Source of the DNA: Spraguea lophii
Taxonomy: Eukaryota > Microsporidia > Spragueidae
Assembly: GCA_001887945.1 (NCBI GenBank)
Contig: LDOQ01000303.1
Location: 1-64,000 of the forward strand
Length of the DNA stretch: 64,000 bases
Reading direction: 5' to 3'
Part shown: piece after piece, positions 11,331 to 20,735 of the stretch
Position numbering within the stretch: position 1 is the stretch's first letter
Layout of the letters: every line of letters begins with the position of its first letter
Notes under the pieces: model-generated
Told to the model about the DNA's origin: nothing
What the model saw: only the letters and a program-made list of their open reading frames with translations
Database searches by the model: none
Position numbers and translations under genes: made by a program

Positions 11331-12122
11331 ATGTTTAAAATATTAAAAAATTTTATAAAAAATAATATTTTAAATATATTTTTAACAATAGATAAGAATA
11401 TTAAATATGACCTTATAACATTCAGTATAGAGGGTAGAATTGAAAAAAATAATAAATATTTAACAATATTAGAATCTATTCCAATCACAATAAAAATAGA
11501 AGATAAAATTTATATAGGAATATTATTGGATAATTTTATACCGCAGTTCAAAGGTATTTCAACCTTTTTGAAATATTATTTAGTTTTAAAATATTTTAAA
11601 AATAAAAATGTAGAAATATCAGAACATCAAATAAACATAGATTATATGTTTAACATGAAAAAATATATTTTAGAAAATAAAATTATTATACAAGAAAAAG
11701 ATATAATATATAGTAATACGATAAAAACTAGTACTGCTGATAATAGTAATTTAGAGTATAATAACAGAAAAAATAGAAATATTACTATTAATAAGGAATT
11801 GGTATTTGTTATTAATTATCCAAGTATATTTAATAATGATAATTATATCTTATTGTATTTTAATGTTAATCAGAATATAATTGATTTTAAAGATAAACTG
11901 AATATTAATATATCTATTTTAACCATAGAGAAAGATGAATACGAAGAAAATAAAGTTTATATTATGTTATATAACGAATATTGTAATAATGTGATATGTA
12001 AAAAAATAAATTTGGACATTGAACCTATTATTACATTTAATTCTGATATATTAGAAATTAAAAATTATTTGATTATAACAATAAATGGAACAAAGGTTAA
12101 AATGGAAATATGTGTATTATAA
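11331..12122 (+). CDS. Unknown protein of 263 residues
   Basis: I do not recognise this protein. The ATG at 11331 is the first in frame; a GTG 12 bases upstream could only be used as an alternative start. The product is rich in Ile, Asn and Lys. It starts with an amphipathic stretch (MFKILKNFIKNNILNIFL) rather than a cleavable signal peptide. The rest alternates short beta-prone runs (YDLITFSIEGRI, ESIPITIKIEDKIYIGILL, YLIITINGTKVKMEICVL) with polar linkers, so a beta-rich fold is likely. Cysteines are few (NNVICK, the MEICVL end). It lies just upstream of the RBL-like cluster on the same strand and may be a divergent member. Coding is supported by length in AT-rich DNA, where stops are frequent. 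Confidence 0.65.
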   Translation: MFKILKNFIKNNILNIFLTIDKNIKYDLITFSIEGRIEKNNKYLTILESIPITIKIEDKIYIGILLDNFIPQFKGISTFLKYYLVLKYFKNKNVEISEHQINIDYMFNMKKYILENKIIIQEKDIIYSNTIKTSTADNSNLEYNNRKNRNITINKELVFVINYPSIFNNDNYILLYFNVNQNIIDFKDKLNINISILTIEKDEYEENKVYIMLYNEYCNNVICKKINLDIEPIITFNSDILEIKNYLIITINGTKVKMEICVL

Positions 12123-12901
12123 AACAATTGTTTTTTTTAATTCAGATATTTTAGAGATTGATATGTAAATTGTAATTATAATAATATCTAAAGCAATGGG
12201 TAATAGATATTAATATCATGATACCAATAAGTATTTTTGTAATTTTAAAATAATATATATACGACAAATTATTATTGATAAATGTATAATTATTAAATAA
12301 TTAGATAACTTTTTTTAAAACATATACGTTAAATTTGAAAAATATTGTTTTAAAACTCATTAGTAAAAAAATAAAAAAAGATGTAATTAATATTTCCTAT
12401 AAAACAAATTTTTATAAAACATTTCAAAAGTTGTTTTTTATAATATTTTTTACCCAGGCTCATATGTTATTGAATTATAATAAAAATACTTTTTTCTAAG
12501 TTCTGATCAGAATAATATGATTTAGGAGTCTATAATATGAAATATACTATATAATATACTCTTTACATTCGATAAAATATATATATAATATTTTAACGAT
12601 TATCATAGAAATTAAAAATATTACAGAATAAGCTAATGAAAAATATTGAACAATATAATATTTAATATCTTATTGGTTAATAAATTATAAATATAATATG
12701 TTTGTAAATATATAAAACTAAAATAATGGAAAGAAGTAAAGAATTTTAATTATTATTTTTAATACTAGTTTTATTTATTCACAGAGAAATAAAATATAAA
12801 TAATATGTTTATTATGTTTTACAATGAACAAAGTAATATCGTTTAAATTTTTATATAACTGTTTCCGTTCTACGAATATAAATAAGTTATAAATATTCTA
12901 T
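12123..12901. other. AT-rich spacer
   Basis: About 0.8 kb without a supportable gene; it presumably holds the promoter of the next gene. Confidence 0.4.
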
Positions 12902-13777
12902 ATGTTATATTTTAAAAATTATATTTTGATAAAAATAATATTTTTTTTATTAATACTGAATAGAATAAAGACACTTAGAAATCCATTAGATTATTTTATA
13001 GATGTACCTTTACAAGTTTTTTTAAGTTTAAAACCAAATTATAAAATTGCATCTGAAATGTTTGATTTCGATGTACCTTTTATAATTGTAGAACAAGATA
13101 ATAAAGAAATAGAAAAAATAGAAAAATATATTATTGATCAAAATGGAAATAAAAAAAATTTACGCAATTCTCCAATAAATTATGAACAGAAAAATAATAA
13201 AGATAATAAAGGTAATTATATAATAGGCATAAACACAGATGAAATATTTGATATATCAAATATAATAAGATATGGTAATGAATATAAAATAAAAATAGGT
13301 AGATTTTATATTTGTTCTCAAAAAGCGGATAAAAATGATATTATTTCAGTTGATAAAAAATGTTATTGGAAAATACATCCTGTGGTTGGTGGTTATTTAT
13401 TAAAAAGAAATAATCAGTGTATTACTATATTAGAAAATAATTTTACTATTAATATGGAACAGTGTCATGGTAATATTAACCAAATATTTTATTTTAAAAG
13501 ATTAAATAGATGTGATTTAGAATCAAAGAGTGAAAGTAAAGAAAGTACAGATAATGATATACTTCCAAATAAATTAATAACAAAAGAAAAGGGTAAGAAA
13601 TCATTAGAAAAGAAAAAAGAAGCATCAAAAAGAAAAGATCCTTTTAAAAAATTTATAAAGAAAAACAACGGTATAAAAAAATCGTGGGGATTTTTTAACT
13701 TTTTTAAGAAATTGAATAATTTGGTTAAATTTCCTTTTCGACCACGATTTAATATACTGGATTTATTTTGTTATTAA
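12902..13777 (+). CDS. Ricin-B-lectin-like secreted protein 1
   Basis: A 291-residue protein with an N-terminal hydrophobic signal (about residues 5-20, after a Lys) and an early mature start near TLRNPLD. The recognisable part is at about residues 150-200: CYWKIHPVVGGYL, then NQCITI, then INMEQC, then QIFYFKR. This is one W-I...C-(hydrophobic)...L/M-x-x-C...Q-x-F subdomain as in a ricin-B beta-trefoil. A Lys-rich tail (about 205-260) and an aromatic C-terminus follow. Such RBL-like proteins are secreted or wall-associated in microsporidia, and some are linked to host adhesion. The family call is by pattern only; the overall similarity is faint. First gene of the cluster that runs to 25.5 kb. 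Confidence 0.7.
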   Translation: MLYFKNYILIKIIFFLLILNRIKTLRNPLDYFIDVPLQVFLSLKPNYKIASEMFDFDVPFIIVEQDNKEIEKIEKYIIDQNGNKKNLRNSPINYEQKNNKDNKGNYIIGINTDEIFDISNIIRYGNEYKIKIGRFYICSQKADKNDIISVDKKCYWKIHPVVGGYLLKRNNQCITILENNFTINMEQCHGNINQIFYFKRLNRCDLESKSESKESTDNDILPNKLITKEKGKKSLEKKKEASKRKDPFKKFIKKNNGIKKSWGFFNFFKKLNNLVKFPFRPRFNILDLFCY

Positions 13778-14253
13778 ATATTATTATAATATAGAAGATT
13801 AATCGATGGTAACAGTTATAATAATCAATATGATGATATAAAATATTAAATAATATTAATTGGTATATAGCAATAATAATAAACATTTGATTATTTATAT
13901 ATAGCAATACTAAACATTTAACTGTTATACATTAACAATTGTTCATTTTTAAAAAATACAAATTATTTTTATAAATATTGAGTTTTTAATATTATAAGAT
14001 TATCACATTATAAAACAATTGATTAAAGTATTTATTGATTTATCTCAAACACTCGATTAATGATTAATCAATCCTATTCCATTATCATTTATACTTTGAA
14101 ACGTAATGTTTTATAATAAAAACGGATATAGAACTATAAAAAAGTATCATGAAACAGTACAAAAAAATAGAAATGAAAATAGTTAATACAATGAATTTAC
14201 CCTATGAAAATAATATATACAACAGAGCGTATTATAATATATCTAAAGTTATA

Positions 14254-14994
14254 ATGAGATTTATTCTGTTAATATATTTTGTACATGCAAAATCTATCTT
14301 AACCATGCTGAATACTAATGATCCTGTCGTGTTATCAATGGGATTATTTCCTATGGATAAAGTAGTAGTAGATAGATATAATTATAATATTAAAGTGTTA
14401 GAAGATAAGAAAATAGACCATGACAAATATCAAGTTGTAGCTAATCTTATATCCAAAGGAAATAAATATATGATAAAATATAACGATAGATATTTTTCTG
14501 TCACTGATGTATTTGAAAAGAATACTAATCGTAAAAAACATCATAAATTAATAAAAACTACAGAAGATAAAAATAAAGCATCGTTATTTAAAATACACAA
14601 TTTAAGTGATGGTATTGTTATATCATGGAAAAAAAATAAAAATGATAAAGAAGATAAAATGACATCCAAAAAAGTAGATAAGAAGATTAGAACGAACACT
14701 AAATCATTTTTCACAAATACTAATTCACTCTGCATCACAAGAAGTCATAAACAGTTAATTCTTTGTAAATGTAATATCAATGATCTTATAGCATTTGAAC
14801 ATCAGAAATTTACTGTATTTACTATGTCTAATATTTCTTTGATAAAAAATACTAATATGAACCTATTAAAAATGTTTGAAGATAATTTAAATGATCCTAT
14901 GCTTATAAAATCTTTTGCGCAAATAAGAGATTTAGAAGAAAAATATGATACTAGTAAAGATAAAAAATATTATAATAAATGTGTAATAGCATAA
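14254..14994 (+). CDS. Ricin-B-lectin-like secreted protein 2
   Basis: The frame is open from an ATG at 14149, but the ATG at 14254 directly opens a good signal peptide (MRFILLIYFVHAKS), so I place the start there (246 residues). The mature part has FKIHNLSDGIVISWKKN, a Lys/Asp-rich loop, then LCITRSHKQLILCKC and FEHQKFTVF. This matches the I-x...C-hydrophobic...L-x-x-C...Q-x-F layout of a ricin-B subdomain. A helical C-terminus follows (LKMFEDNLNDP onward). It has the same strand and size class as its upstream neighbour. The 35-residue N-terminal extension would hide the signal peptide, so I consider it non-coding. It could also be a generic secreted effector with no carbohydrate binding. 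Confidence 0.65.
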   Translation: MRFILLIYFVHAKSILTMLNTNDPVVLSMGLFPMDKVVVDRYNYNIKVLEDKKIDHDKYQVVANLISKGNKYMIKYNDRYFSVTDVFEKNTNRKKHHKLIKTTEDKNKASLFKIHNLSDGIVISWKKNKNDKEDKMTSKKVDKKIRTNTKSFFTNTNSLCITRSHKQLILCKCNINDLIAFEHQKFTVFTMSNISLIKNTNMNLLKMFEDNLNDPMLIKSFAQIRDLEEKYDTSKDKKYYNKCVIA

Positions 14995-15297
14995 AATATA
15001 GAATAATAAAAACATTGAAGAATTGTATACAAATATATATAATATAATATTATAAAATCCCTATAAGAGATAATAATATTATTAGAATATAATAATTATA
15101 CATATACAGTTAATTTACTCAATATGGAAATTCATAAAACTATAATTAAATTTTAATTATTAAATAATACGTTAAAATATTTAATAATAATATATTTTAT
15201 TTTTTTATATTACAAATAATTAACTTTAATAAAAATATTATAAAAATAATAAAACTTTTAAATAATTAAAATAACTTATAATATATTTCTTTATATC

Positions 15298-15384
15298 AAA
15301 ATTTATCACTCAATTATTATCTATAAATAATTTATCATTCGATTATTATCTATAAATAATTTATTAATTAATTACTATCTATAG
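15298..15384. repeat. Short tandem repeat, about 30 bp, three units
   Basis: Three units of a TTATC(A)CTCAATTATTATCTATAAATAAT-like sequence in direct order. The last overlaps the stop codon of RBL-like gene 3, so slippage here could have changed its C-terminus. Confidence 0.6.
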
Positions 15385-16099
15385 ATGCTTGTTTATAATA
15401 ATTTTCTTCTTTCATCTGCTCTTCTTTTATTTTCAAACTATCATTTGAAATAAATCTTTCATCAACATTTTCTATTGTAACAACTTTATTTATTTTATTA
15501 TTACCACAATCTTCCATTACTAATCTGTTAGATTTTATAGTGAAACATTTTCCATCTATTTCTATTGTATACAAACCATTATCATATGTATATTTGCTAT
15601 TATCATGTGATTTATTATCGTCATTATCATTTGAATTATCATGTAAATTCTTATCGTTCTTATCGTTATTATCATTTGAATTATTATTATCATTCAAATT
15701 ATCATTATCACCATGTAACTTATTACTATTATCATGTAACTTATTATTATTATTATCATTTAAATTCCTATTTACTTTTACTAATTTTAATGTTGTTCTT
15801 CTTTCTTCATTATCACACACATATAATTTATATTTTTCATCATAACATATTTTTCTCCCACAATACCATATTTTTATAAAATTTTCATCTATATTTTGTA
15901 TATATGGATTATAACAGTATAAATTAGTCATTTGACTTATACGTGCTAATGAATATATTGAGAATGTATCATCTAGTTTATTTAGAGTAAGATACATATT
16001 AGGATAATCTATAAATTTTATACGTGAACAATATATTGTGGTGGAAGTAAGAAGAAAGAATGGAAATGAAATACACAGTAGAATGAAAGAATAAAACAT
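15368..16099 (-). CDS. Ricin-B-lectin-like secreted protein 3
   Basis: A minus-strand gene of 243 residues opening with a strong signal peptide (MFYSFILLCISFPFFLLTST). The mature part has IKIWYCGRKICYD and, after an 80-residue Asn/Asp/His repeat block (NDNNNNKLHDNSNK type, about residues 113-168), a second unit: DNGLYTIEIDGKCFTI then LVMEDC. The block encodes near-tandem GATAATAAT-type DNA and separates the two lectin-like halves. That arrangement is typical of replication-slippage inserts. It is the only member of the cluster on the minus strand. The LVMEDC block closely resembles LVMERC of member 6, which is the best internal evidence that these genes are paralogues. Confidence 0.7.
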   Translation of the reverse strand: MFYSFILLCISFPFFLLTSTTIYCSRIKFIDYPNMYLTLNKLDDTFSIYSLARISQMTNLYCYNPYIQNIDENFIKIWYCGRKICYDEKYKLYVCDNEERRTTLKLVKVNRNLNDNNNNKLHDNSNKLHGDNDNLNDNNNSNDNNDKNDKNLHDNSNDNDDNKSHDNSKYTYDNGLYTIEIDGKCFTIKSNRLVMEDCGNNKINKVVTIENVDERFISNDSLKIKEEQMKEENYYKQASIDSN

Positions 16100-16426
16100 A
16101 TTGATGTAGTAAAAGTATAAAATATAGTATTATAATATAATGTTTCATAGTAGCTAAAACAAATGTAATACATCAAAGCATATTATAATAGAATATTTAA
16201 ATACTAAGAAAATATTTAAAACATTCAGTATTCACTTAAAATTATTAATACCAATCTATTAACAATCATCCATAATAATAATTTAAGATGATACATCCAT
16301 TTAAATTATTAATATTAAACCATTTAATCATTCTGTTTCCACTTAAAATCATTGATAATCACTAATCGAAACAAATGTTTTAAATATTTTCCTATTATTT
16401 AAATATTCTATTACACTTATTCTATT

Positions 16427-16945
16427 ATGTTACACTTATTCATACTATCTATTTTTTCCACAGAAATAATAATATCACCATCCAGCAATCCAGATCTCCT
16501 ATTAAACGACAATCTCCAATTTTCCAATATAAATTCAAAATCCAATAAATCCACAACACACGAATACTCTATAGCTTTTGAAAATGGCATGTATTATACG
16601 ATTATAAACACATCCCAAGGATATATTGTATCAGCCGATAATAAATTAGCAATATCAGAAGATAATACAAAAAAATATAATTGGAATATAGTACCATTAA
16701 GCAATGGTAGATACATAATACAATCACAAGATAATAAATGTTGGAAACATAATACAAAGAAGTGCAGAGATAATAAAGAAGAGAAAGTAGAAAGTGATAT
16801 CGATACAACAGTACAATTGGAAGATTGTCCACAAGAAATGGAAGAGATACCATTTAATATGATGTTTAACCTACTGATATTTCCATCTAAACAAGAAAAA
16901 GAGAAATGCAAAGAATTATTAGAAAACAATAAAGCAGATCTATAA
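16427..16945 (+). CDS. Ricin-B-lectin-like secreted protein 4 (short)
   Basis: The smallest member, 172 residues, with a weak hydrophobic start (MLHLFILSIFSTEIII). It shows the cleanest single ricin-B-like unit of the cluster. YYTIINTSQGYIVSADNKL (residues 56-74) is followed by YNWNIVPLSNGRYII (84-98), NKCWKHNTKKC (103-113) and, after a charged loop, TVQLEDC. A Lys/Glu-rich C-terminus follows. W86 and C105 correspond to W156 and C173 in member 1. It is divergently placed from gene 3, sharing an AT-rich 330-base region that probably carries both promoters. Confidence 0.7.
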   Translation: MLHLFILSIFSTEIIISPSSNPDLLLNDNLQFSNINSKSNKSTTHEYSIAFENGMYYTIINTSQGYIVSADNKLAISEDNTKKYNWNIVPLSNGRYIIQSQDNKCWKHNTKKCRDNKEEKVESDIDTTVQLEDCPQEMEEIPFNMMFNLLIFPSKQEKEKCKELLENNKADL

Positions 16946-17290
16946 TTATGAGATAATGATATAATGATGAGATAATAATATAGTGATGGTATAATAATAT
17001 AATGAGGATATAATGATGATATAAAAATGTTAGAAAGATATAAGAGTGTTATAAGAACAATGATAAGATATAGTAAAATAAAAGTAAAACAATATTAAAT
17101 TAGAAGAATCTATAATAGTAATATAGTAAAATAAAAGTAAAATAATATTAAATTAGAAATATAAATAACCTAGAATAATATATAATCATATATAACAATA
17201 AATAAATATATATTAATAAATAAATATTCTCTTATAAAATAAATATATATTTCTATATAAAATAAATAAATATACTCTCTTATAACCCTT
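16946..17290. repeat. Low-complexity spacer with a direct duplication
   Basis: TGATATAATGATGAGATAATA-type microsatellite (16950-17035). It is followed by a duplicated 38-base unit (17068-17105 and 17121-17158; ATATAGTAAAATAAAAGTAA and onward) and repeated AAATAAATATA(T) tracts up to the NAD kinase start. Confidence 0.6.
17283..17290 (+). promoter_or_regulatory. CCC start-proximal signal before NAD kinase
   Basis: CCC at 17286-17288 lies two bases before the ATG. This position and sequence match the CCC motif known upstream of microsporidian start codons. Confidence 0.45.
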
Positions 17291-18796
17291 ATGTATTTTA
17301 TTATAACTTATTATTCTTTTAAATATGAAGAAATAAAAGAAATATTAAATATATTTAAAAATAAATATAATATCATAGAATATATATTAGATTATGAAGA
17401 ATATAAAAATATAGAATATACTAATATAAATATATTTAAATATAATAATAATTATAGTGTTATAAGTGATAATAATAGTGATAATGTTATAAGTGATAAT
17501 AAGAGTGGTAGTAATACTGTTATAAGTGATAATAATAAAGATGATAGTAACAATTATAACATTACTACCATTACTACTAACCATCACACGAACAACACAA
17601 ATCATATATCAAATAATAAGAATAATAAGAATATAAAGATAGAAGGAATAATAGTATTAGGTGGTGATGGTACTCTGTTAAAAACTATATCTTTATTAAA
17701 TATATACAATATACCAATATATCCTTTTAATTTGGGAAGAGTAGGTATGTTATGTAATCTAAGTATAAAAGATATAAATATTTTTATAAATTATAATCTT
17801 AAGATAGTTAATCTTATTTCTCTTTATAGTCATAGTGATAGATATGGTAATGATGATAATAATAGATATAAAGATGGTAACGATAATAATCATACTAACA
17901 ATCACATTACTAACAATAATCATATTAATGCTAATCTACCTATCCTAACCTCTAACAAAAATATAATTTATAATAATAATATACATTATAATAATAATAT
18001 TGTTAATAATTTTATAAATGAAGTATTATTTACTAATGAATATACAGGATATCTTAATAAATATAAAATAATAGTAGATGGTAGAATAATAGATATAATA
18101 TATTGTGATAGTATTATGGTATCTACATCATTAGGATCTACAGGATATAATAAAAGTACTAATGGGCCTATTATTATAGATTATAGTAATAATTATGATA
18201 ATGATAGATGTGATGATAATGGTAATAGAGATGATTGTGATAGTAATAATTATTTGAGTGATAGTAATATTACTAATAATAAAAATACCTATACCAATAA
18301 TCATATACACCAACCTATCCTAACCTCTAACAAAAATGATAATACTAATGATAACAATCATATTACAAATAAAAAGAATATAAATAATAGTTTAATATTA
18401 AATATTATAAATTCTAATAGAGTATCATATAAATTTATTCTTAGTATTTGTAGTATAATAGAGATAGAAATATTATCTAATAATAATAGAGATAATAGTA
18501 ATATAAGAGATAATAATATAGATGATGATAATAATGATATTAATAATAATATTAATAATAATACTAATACCTATATTAACAATCATATTAATGCTAACCA
18601 ACCTATTCTAACCTCTAACAAAAATATAAATATAAATATAAATGATAATAATAAAAGATGTATACCTGTATGTATAGTAGATGGTAATATAAGAATATAT
18701 TCTAATAAATACAAAATAATGTATAATAGAGTAACAGTAATAATAAGTAATCTACGAGATAATCTAAAAGATATTTATGATAAAATTAAATTATAA
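17291..18796 (+). CDS. NAD kinase with large Asn/Asp-rich inserts
   Basis: A 501-residue cytosolic ATP-NAD kinase (makes NADP from NAD). Conserved blocks in order are IIVLGGDGTLLKTI (120-133, the catalytic GGDGT), PIYPFNLGRVGMLCN (142-156, family P-I-N-G-x-G-F-L), FINEVLFTNEYTGYLNKYKI (241-260, NE motif), DSIMVSTSLGSTGYNKSTNGPII (273-295, family D-G-x-x-x-S-T-P-T-G-S-T-A-Y) and RVSYKFILSICSIIEIEIL (377-395). Family proteins need about 260-300 residues. The excess is four hydrophilic inserts at about 55-112, 180-235, 298-365 and 397-455, all between conserved blocks, so the fold can survive. Three inserts share the segment PILTSNKN (217-224, 342-349, 438-445) encoded by almost the same DNA. 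It sits within the RBL-like cluster. Confidence 0.9.
   Translation: MYFIITYYSFKYEEIKEILNIFKNKYNIIEYILDYEEYKNIEYTNINIFKYNNNYSVISDNNSDNVISDNKSGSNTVISDNNKDDSNNYNITTITTNHHTNNTNHISNNKNNKNIKIEGIIVLGGDGTLLKTISLLNIYNIPIYPFNLGRVGMLCNLSIKDINIFINYNLKIVNLISLYSHSDRYGNDDNNRYKDGNDNNHTNNHITNNNHINANLPILTSNKNIIYNNNIHYNNNIVNNFINEVLFTNEYTGYLNKYKIIVDGRIIDIIYCDSIMVSTSLGSTGYNKSTNGPIIIDYSNNYDNDRCDDNGNRDDCDSNNYLSDSNITNNKNTYTNNHIHQPILTSNKNDNTNDNNHITNKKNINNSLILNIINSNRVSYKFILSICSIIEIEILSNNNRDNSNIRDNNIDDDNNDINNNINNNTNTYINNHINANQPILTSNKNINININDNNKRCIPVCIVDGNIRIYSNKYKIMYNRVTVIISNLRDNLKDIYDKIKL
17916..18630 (+). repeat. Three dispersed copies of a 40-50 bp repeat inside the NAD kinase gene
   Basis: Copies at about 17917-17960, 18291-18336 and 18580-18624 share the pattern AACAATCATAT(TAATGCTA), then CCTATCCTAACCTCTAAC, then AAAAAT. 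All are in the same reading frame and each sits in a separate low-complexity insert. The unit is GC-richer than the surrounding GATAATAAT sequence. Confidence 0.8.
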
Positions 18797-18983
18797 TTTA
18801 TTATATTCTATTATAATATATGTTTTATATTTATAATACTATTATACTATGTTATAATTTATATTATACCATTATGATCACCTATAACCAGTTACAATCA
18901 TTTATCATCTATAATCACCTATAATCATTTGTAAAACATATTGTTTTATAATAATATTTATTAATGAATAATATTTATTTTAT

Positions 18984-20447
18984 ATGTTATACTCTAAGAA
19001 TAATAATTTATATTTTATAAAAATAATATTATATTTATATTATTTAATAGATAATAATTATTATAATATTGATATAAGAGATAATACTACATATGATATA
19101 AGAGATAATAGTTATAACTATAGATATAATGATACATATGATACTACTTATCATATTAATACTACTCACACTCATTATACTACTTATCATACCAATACTA
19201 ATACTACTCACATTCATTATACTAATTATATTGCTTCTATGTTCTTTGTTGGAGCGAAGGATGTTCTTATAAAATTCAGACCTTCTTATCCCAAAGATCT
19301 TGAATTAGGTATAAAAGATTTCAAGCTTGTTAAGAGTGCTGACGGTAATTTTTTATTGCGTAATATTGTAAAAACTAAGAAGGGTGAAGAGATGCTTTCT
19401 CAATCTGTATTTAAATACGGTGATAAATATGTATCTGTTGCTAGTAGTGGTGATGAATTAGTGTATTCTGAAGATCCGTATTATTGGAATATGGTTATGT
19501 TGGATAATAATGTATTTTATGTTGAGGAGGATAATGGCCATTGTTGGTATAGTGATGGGAAAAGTGTGGTCGTTGGAGTGTGTAATTCGCCAGGTGCAGG
19601 TATGGAGGGTAAATATTTGTTTTCGGCGGAATTTAGGCCGACGGGAGATAGTTTGTGTAAATGTAAAGTCGTAGTGGATGAATATGAGGATGCTATGAAT
19701 GTGTTGAGGAAGAGGAAAGGTAAACCGAAAAAAGATGAAGAGGAAAATGTAGGTGAAGAGGAATTGGATGAAAGTAAAAAAGAGGAAAAAAATAAAAAAG
19801 AATCGGATAAAAAGAGTGACGGTGAAAATGAATTAGATAAAGATACACCCCTTCCACCAATAGAATCTGCATTACCAGTACAACCGATACGCCAACAACC
19901 AATAATAGCTGCCCCGGTAATACAACCAGTCTATCAACAACCAGTAAATCAACAATATCGTCCTCCAGCAAATAATTATCCACCAGCTTATCCATTACAA
20001 CAACCACAACCACATTACCCACAACCCATAAATACTACACCATCAGAAGGATATGGTTTTAATTTATCAGATACCATTCCATCCTATAATAGTAAATCCG
20101 ATGAAAATAACGATAACAACCAATATAAAAAAGATACTGATCAACGTGGAAAAGATGATGATGATAAACACAAAGAAGAATTATATAAACCATCAAGACC
20201 ATCTAATTCAAGACCGCCATTAAGTAAAACATTACCAGCAGAAGAAAAAGAAAGAATAAATAAAGATGCAACAATAAAATCCAGTGTAAATGTAAGACCG
20301 TTAGGTTCAGGAGATAAATCTTCTAAAATAAATAAAGATAATGAACCTAATCCTAAAGTAAGCAATTTAAATGAAGGTATTTCTAATGAAGAGATATATA
20401 AAGAATTATCACAAGTACTTGAAGAAATAAAAAGTAGGAGAAAATAA
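18984..20447 (+). CDS. Ricin-B-lectin-like protein 5 with Lys/Glu and Pro/Gln-rich tail
   Basis: 487 residues if read from 18984. The first 25 residues contain a signal-like hydrophobic run (FIKIILYLYYL). A 60-residue Asp/Thr/His/Tyr low-complexity block follows. The alternative ATG at 19239 (MFFVGAKDVLIKF) would remove both and leave no signal peptide. The lectin-like part covers about residues 93-230: FRPSYPKDLELG, FKYGDKYVSVAS, YYWNMVMLDNNVFYVEEDNGHCW, VVVGVC, KYLFSAEF, CKCKVVV. It has higher GC and better codon diversity than its neighbours. A Lys/Glu-rich linker (about 240-290) follows. Then comes a proline/glutamine stretch (about 290-370; PIRQQP, VYQQPVNQQYRPP, LQQPQPHYPQP) and a charged C-terminus. 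The Pro/Gln tail recalls extracellular wall or polar-tube components, but this is inference. Confidence 0.75.
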   Translation: MLYSKNNNLYFIKIILYLYYLIDNNYYNIDIRDNTTYDIRDNSYNYRYNDTYDTTYHINTTHTHYTTYHTNTNTTHIHYTNYIASMFFVGAKDVLIKFRPSYPKDLELGIKDFKLVKSADGNFLLRNIVKTKKGEEMLSQSVFKYGDKYVSVASSGDELVYSEDPYYWNMVMLDNNVFYVEEDNGHCWYSDGKSVVVGVCNSPGAGMEGKYLFSAEFRPTGDSLCKCKVVVDEYEDAMNVLRKRKGKPKKDEEENVGEEELDESKKEEKNKKESDKKSDGENELDKDTPLPPIESALPVQPIRQQPIIAAPVIQPVYQQPVNQQYRPPANNYPPAYPLQQPQPHYPQPINTTPSEGYGFNLSDTIPSYNSKSDENNDNNQYKKDTDQRGKDDDDKHKEELYKPSRPSNSRPPLSKTLPAEEKERINKDATIKSSVNVRPLGSGDKSSKINKDNEPNPKVSNLNEGISNEEIYKELSQVLEEIKSRRK

Positions 20448-20669
20448 AATTTATATTTATAACATTCTGTTATATTTTATTATATTTTGTTATTCTGTTA
20501 TATTTTATTTTATATCATTTTATTATATTATCATTCTTATAACATCTTATTATATTTTATCGTCATTGTAACACACTGTTACAAGTTATTCTTCTTATAA
20601 CACTTATAATACAATATGGTATCCTATTATATATTATTATTCTTATAACATTGTATAACATCCTATTAC
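20448..20669. repeat. TATATTTTATTATA/CTTATAACA quasi-repeat spacer
   Basis: Repeated TTATATTTTATTATATT and ATTCTTATAACA units fill the gap between the two lectin-like genes. Confidence 0.5.
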
Positions 20670-20735
20670 ATGTTATACTACATTATATGTTTTATATTTC
20701 TATTATATAAATATATTATATTATTATATTTTACT

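Noticed and set aside
17916..18630. CRISPR-like array in the NAD kinase gene
   Set aside because: Three irregularly spaced in-frame units within a eukaryotic gene; no regular spacers.
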